From NCBI GenBank assembly GCA_024542985.1, contig JAMXCX010000006.1, forward strand, positions 1 through 53,011: a stretch of DNA of 53,011 bases, given 5' to 3'. Both the position numbers and the translations under genes were made by a program. Under the pieces are notes generated by a model. It was not told where the DNA came from and did no database searches. It saw nothing but the letters and a program-made list of their open reading frames with translations. The DNA is from Candidatus Omnitrophota bacterium (GTDB lineage: Bacteria > Omnitrophota > Gorgyraeia > Duberdicusellales > 4484-171). How positions within the stretch are numbered: the first letter of the stretch is position 1; each line of letters opens with the position of its first letter. Below are positions 49,967 through 53,011 of this stretch, piece after piece.

Positions 49967-50890
49967 ATGAAGATCGCGGAAGATATTACGCAGTTGATAG
50001 GGAATACCCCTTTGGTGAGATTAAGCAAAATAAGTGCCGGTTTAGGCGCAGATGTAATAGCAAAACTAGAAAGTTTTAATCCTTTATCAAGCGTAAAAGA
50101 TAGAATTGGCATTTCGATGATTGAAGCTGCTCAGAAGGACGGCTTATTAAAGGAGGGCGCAACTATCATTGAGCCTACCAGCGGTAATACCGGCGTTGCC
50201 TTGGCTTTTGTATGTGCTTCAAAAGGCTATAAGTTAATACTTACTATGCCGGATACAATGAGCATAGAACGCAGGCAGTTGTTAAAGATTTTAGGAGCAG
50301 ACCTCATATTGACCGAAGGTGCTAAAGGAATGAAAGGGGCAATCCAAAAGGCAGAAGAGCTCTTAAAGCAAACACCTAATAGTTTTATGCCGCAGCAATT
50401 TAATAACCCGGCTAATCCTCAAATTCATCGTACTACAACTGCTGAGGAAATCTGGAAGGATACAGACGGTAAAATAGATATTTTTATTTCCGGAGTAGGT
50501 ACCGGGGGTACAGTTACCGGAGTCGGCGAAATATTGAAGAAAAGAAAACCTTCGGTTAAAATTATTGCTCTTGAGCCGGCAGAATCTGCTGTTTTATCCG
50601 GTGAAGTTCCGGGGTCGCATAAAATTCAAGGGATTGGAGCGGGTTTTGTCCCCGAAATATTAAACCGGGAAATTATTGATGAAATAATTAAAGTTTTCCA
50701 TGTTGACTCGGGAGCTCTCTGTCGCCGTCTGGCAAAAGAAGAGGGGATACTCTCAGGCATATCAAGCGGAGCTGCTGTCTGGGCAGCATTAGAGGTAGCA
50801 AAACGTAAAGAGTCTAAAGGAAAAATGATTGTTGCGGTTTTGCCGGATACCGGTGAGAGGTATTTATCAACATGGTTATTTGAAGAATAA
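49967..50890 (+). CDS. cysK: Cysteine synthase (second copy)
   Basis: 307 residues from ATG 49967 behind GTGGAGGG; TTG at 49961 is an alternative. PLP Lys44 in [18 protein letters not shown] and [14 protein letters not shown] are typical CysK. It is closer to classical O-acetylserine sulfhydrylase than the first copy. Placed before metX, it feeds cysteine from the same sulfur pool. No serine acetyltransferase is in the window. Confidence 0.93.
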   Translation: MKIAEDITQLIGNTPLVRLSKISAGLGADVIAKLESFNPLSSVKDRIGISMIEAAQKDGLLKEGATIIEPTSGNTGVALAFVCASKGYKLILTMPDTMSIERRQLLKILGADLILTEGAKGMKGAIQKAEELLKQTPNSFMPQQFNNPANPQIHRTTTAEEIWKDTDGKIDIFISGVGTGGTVTGVGEILKKRKPSVKIIALEPAESAVLSGEVPGSHKIQGIGAGFVPEILNREIIDEIIKVFHVDSGALCRRLAKEEGILSGISSGAAVWAALEVAKRKESKGKMIVAVLPDTGERYLSTWLFEE

Positions 50891-50906
50891 GATAAATAAG
50901 CGACAA

Positions 50907-52049
50907 ATGAACAAAAAAGAAGGCTTAGGAATGGTCCGAACAAAATTCTTTACCTTTGCTGAAGGAACAAATAAATTGGTTTTATCTTCCGGCCAAAGGA
51001 TAGGGCCAATCACCTTGGCTTATGAAACTTATGGGAGCCTGGATAAAGATAAGAGCAATGCTATTCTAATTGCCCATGCGCTTTCTGGCGATGCCCATGC
51101 TGCAGGTTTTCAAGAAGGTGATAAAAAACCAGGATGGTGGGACGTGATGATTGGCCCTCATAAGGCTTTTGATACGACAAAATATTTTGTTATATGTTCG
51201 AATGTTCTAGGAGGTTGCAAGGGTACAACCGGACCTTCTTCTATTAATCCAAAAACGAATAAACCCTATGCTCTTGAGTTTCCTCTAATTACAGTTTCGG
51301 ACATGGTAAATGCTCAGAAGTATTTAATAGACCATTTGGGAATTAAAAAATTATTATGCGCGGCAGGAGGCTCAATGGGTGGTATGCAGGCTTTGCAGTG
51401 GGTAGCTTCATATCCTGAATGCGTAAGGTCAGTTATTCCCATTGCCACAGCGTGGAAGCATTCGCCCCAGCAGATTGCTTTTGATGAAGTTGGAAGGCAA
51501 GCGGTAATGGCAGACCCGGCCTGGAAAAAAGGTAATTACTATGGCGATACTAAGCCTGAACGCGGGTTAGCCGTGGCGCGCATGATCGGACACATAACTT
51601 ATATGAGCGACCAGTCAATGGAGGAGAAGTTTTCACGTAAACTTAAAGATAAAAACTATAGTTTTTCATTTACAGCAGATTTTGAAGTTGAAGGTTACCT
51701 GCGTTACAGGGGGGATAGCTTTGTAAAGCGTTTTGATGCTAATTCATATCTTTACATAACTAAAGCAATGGATTATTTTGATCTTTCGGGAGGGAAACTG
51801 ATTCTTCAAGGAAAAGATATTGATACGCGTTTTCTGATGATTGCCTTCCAGTCTGATTGGTTGTATCCGGCTTATCAGTCCAGAGAGATAGTCCATTTTT
51901 TGAAAACAAGGTTTGCAAATGTAACCTCTTGCGAAATAAAATCATCCTATGGCCACGATGCCTTTTTACTGGAAAACGATGAACAAGCGCACTTAATTAA
52001 ACATTTTCTTAAATCTACGCATAATCAAACAAAAGATGAAAAAAGATAA
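50907..52049 (+). CDS. metX: Homoserine O-acetyltransferase MetX
   Basis: 380 residues from ATG 50907. This start keeps the G-x-G-x-V segment before RTKFFTFAE that relatives share; ATG 50931 has a nearer ribosome binding site and cannot be excluded. The catalytic Ser lies in [17 protein letters not shown] and GHDAFLL supply Asp and His. It acetylates homoserine, giving the substrate for the MetY-like enzyme. The end overlaps metW by 14 bases. Confidence 0.94.
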   Translation: MNKKEGLGMVRTKFFTFAEGTNKLVLSSGQRIGPITLAYETYGSLDKDKSNAILIAHALSGDAHAAGFQEGDKKPGWWDVMIGPHKAFDTTKYFVICSNVLGGCKGTTGPSSINPKTNKPYALEFPLITVSDMVNAQKYLIDHLGIKKLLCAAGGSMGGMQALQWVASYPECVRSVIPIATAWKHSPQQIAFDEVGRQAVMADPAWKKGNYYGDTKPERGLAVARMIGHITYMSDQSMEEKFSRKLKDKNYSFSFTADFEVEGYLRYRGDSFVKRFDANSYLYITKAMDYFDLSGGKLILQGKDIDTRFLMIAFQSDWLYPAYQSREIVHFLKTRFANVTSCEIKSSYGHDAFLLENDEQAHLIKHFLKSTHNQTKDEKR

Positions 52050-52629
52050 CACTAGATTAGACCACAAGATTATTTATAGTATCATTGAGCCAAAATCAAG
52101 AGTTTTAGACTTGGGGTGTGGCGATGGTGAGCTTTTGGCCAAGCTGGTTGAGGGAAAAAACATAAAGGCTCAAGGAATTGAACTTAATAATAAAGCTATT
52201 TATAAATGCGTAGAAAGAGGCCTGAATGTTTCTCACAGCAATGTTGATGACGGTCTTAAAGGGTATCCGGATAAGTCGTTTGATTACGTAATTTTAAATC
52301 AAAGCATGCAGGAAGCAAAAAAAGTTGATTACGTTATGAAGGAGGCCTTACGAGTAGGCAAGAAGGTTGTTGTAGGATTTCCTAATTTTGCTTATCTAAC
52401 AGCCCGTCTAAGAGTGTTCTTTAAAGGAAAAGTACCTATTACGCCATCTTTACCGTATCATTGGTACAGTACGCCAAATTTACATTTTTTAAGCATAAGT
52501 GATTTCCGAAGTTTTTGCCTTGAGAAGAAAATAACGATTATCAAAGCATATTATTTAGGAGAAAAAAAGGCTATACAAATTTTACCCAACCTTTTCGCTT
52601 TGAATGCGATATTTATTATTAGCAGATAA
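52036..52629 (+). CDS. metW: MetW methyltransferase-like protein
   Basis: 197 residues. [15 protein letters not shown] (motif I) and the MetW-specific stretches [13 protein letters not shown] and [13 protein letters not shown] are present. MetW is almost always encoded with MetX and is thought to support its activity. The two genes overlap by 14 bases, as in many proteobacteria. It is the last gene of the island. Confidence 0.93.
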   Translation: MKKDNTRLDHKIIYSIIEPKSRVLDLGCGDGELLAKLVEGKNIKAQGIELNNKAIYKCVERGLNVSHSNVDDGLKGYPDKSFDYVILNQSMQEAKKVDYVMKEALRVGKKVVVGFPNFAYLTARLRVFFKGKVPITPSLPYHWYSTPNLHFLSISDFRSFCLEKKITIIKAYYLGEKKAIQILPNLFALNAIFIISR

Positions 52630-52821
52630 TTAAAAGTTTTTATTTTTTCCTTTGTGTTACTATTTTTACCCCGACCATATCTTTAGCTTACCCCGGCTTA
52701 TTTTTTTAAACAGAAAGTTTTTTTTATTGCATTTAAAGGATGAAGGGGATATTATAAGATTAGGATATATAATATATATATGTTTGTGCTTGGTGATAAA
52801 GGGAATTACTGAGGTATTCTT

Positions 52822-52884
52822 TTGTCAAAATTAATCCGGGAAATGCTAAAGAAGCATTTTCAAGAAAAAGGAATATTTTCATGA
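52822..52884 (+). CDS. Possible short peptide ORF before the last gene
   Basis: TTG start at 52822, 6 bases after GAGGTA, encodes 20 residues (MSKLIREMLKKHFQEKGIFS), basic and possibly amphipathic, and ends in an ATGA overlap with the next start codon (52881). It may be a leader peptide that couples translation, or chance. The rest of 52630-52880 holds no gene I can support. Confidence 0.2.
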   Translation: MSKLIREMLKKHFQEKGIFS

Positions 52885-53011
52885 TAACGGTAGGGACAAA
52901 AAAAGCAATTTATAATATTATTGGCGTAATTATTATACTAAGTATTGTTTTTTTATCTTGGTTTAATGTAGCAGCGCAGACAAGCGCAGGAGAGTTTTAT
53001 CAAAATGAAAG
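52881..53011 (+). CDS. N-terminal fragment of a secreted or membrane protein
   Basis: From ATG 52881 the frame is open to the window end. The first residues (MITVGTKKAIYN, then IIGVIIILSIVFLSWFNVAA) form a clear signal peptide or membrane anchor, with a possible cleavage after VAA, followed by QTSAGEFYQN. AAAGGA precedes the start by about 9 bases. The product is unknown because the body of the gene is outside the window. Confidence 0.65.
   Translation, partial: MITVGTKKAIYNIIGVIIILSIVFLSWFNVAAQTSAGEFYQNE

Noticed and set aside
52652-52834. 60-residue ORF after metW
   Set aside because: No ribosome binding site, low-complexity composition and no recognisable motif.
1-53011. CRISPR arrays, tRNA/rRNA genes, insertion sequences, prophage genes
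   Set aside because: No regularly spaced repeats, no cloverleaf or rRNA-like stretches, and no transposase, integrase or phage structural motifs were found in any frame I read.

Overview
This 53 kb window is AT-rich (codons end mostly in A/T) and packed with co-directional, often overlapping bacterial genes. Most genes start with ATG behind AGGAG-type ribosome binding sites. The mix is typical of an uncultured anaerobic or microaerophilic Gram-negative bacterium: radical SAM enzymes, ThiH rather than ThiO, a PilM-N-O-P/secretin cluster, GH94 and tandem M16 proteins. An Omnitrophota- or PVC/Elusimicrobia-like lineage would fit, but that is an inference from gene style. No rRNA, tRNA or other phylogenetic marker is present.

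Region 1 (1-15079, plus strand) is a surface-polysaccharide locus. It holds a partial WlbA-type sugar dehydrogenase, a WbpD-type acetyltransferase, a SPASM radical SAM enzyme, an AsnB-type amidotransferase, a sugar epimerase, two NodB/DUF7033-type deacetylase-like proteins, a B12-type radical SAM enzyme, a methyltransferase, two sulfotransferases, a GT-C-like membrane protein and a Wzx-type flippase. A decayed methyltransferase (12964-13679) shows the locus is still changing. Region 2 (15260-20779) is an operon with its own promoter that encodes PilM, PilN, PilO, a PilP-like protein, a secretin, an ExeA-like ATPase and a GspB-like protein. It has no assembly motor, platform protein or pilin.

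Region 3 (20768-31498) is mixed: a GH94 phosphorylase-like enzyme, a thioredoxin-CcdA fusion, a radical SAM protein, a secreted tandem M16 peptidase, and a metF-nitroreductase-flavoprotein-FMN lipoprotein operon. Region 4 (31500-34250, minus strand) is thiESGH. Region 5 (34520-36494) is a histidine kinase and a single-domain response regulator. Between and after them lies a hairpin-rich repeat family with copies near 34.4 kb and 48.85 kb.

Region 6 (36590-52629) is the most striking part: a roughly 16 kb sulfur-assimilation island. It starts from a consensus promoter whose start site falls in a perfect 12-bp inverted repeat. It encodes a DUF2061 protein, APS reductase, PBG deaminase (truncated), a ThiS-like sulfur carrier, a MetY-like PLP enzyme, a ThiF/MoeB-like activating enzyme, a JAMM protease, a sulfite reductase with a C-terminal TusA-like domain, CobA-HemD, HemB, HemL, two CysK-like enzymes, an Rrf2 regulator, a PP-loop protein, MetX and MetW. 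Read together, sulfite is reduced with siroheme made by the local hem genes, sulfur is loaded on a small carrier as a thiocarboxylate, and it is passed to O-acetylhomoserine (from MetX) to give homocysteine, which MetF-derived methyl groups could convert to methionine. This resembles the HcyS/HcyD/HcyF/MetY system of Wolinella succinogenes. New twists here are the Sir-TusA fusion, a ThiS with a tail past its Gly-Gly end, no thiF in the thi operon (so E1 and protease may be shared), and a HemC lacking its cofactor domain.
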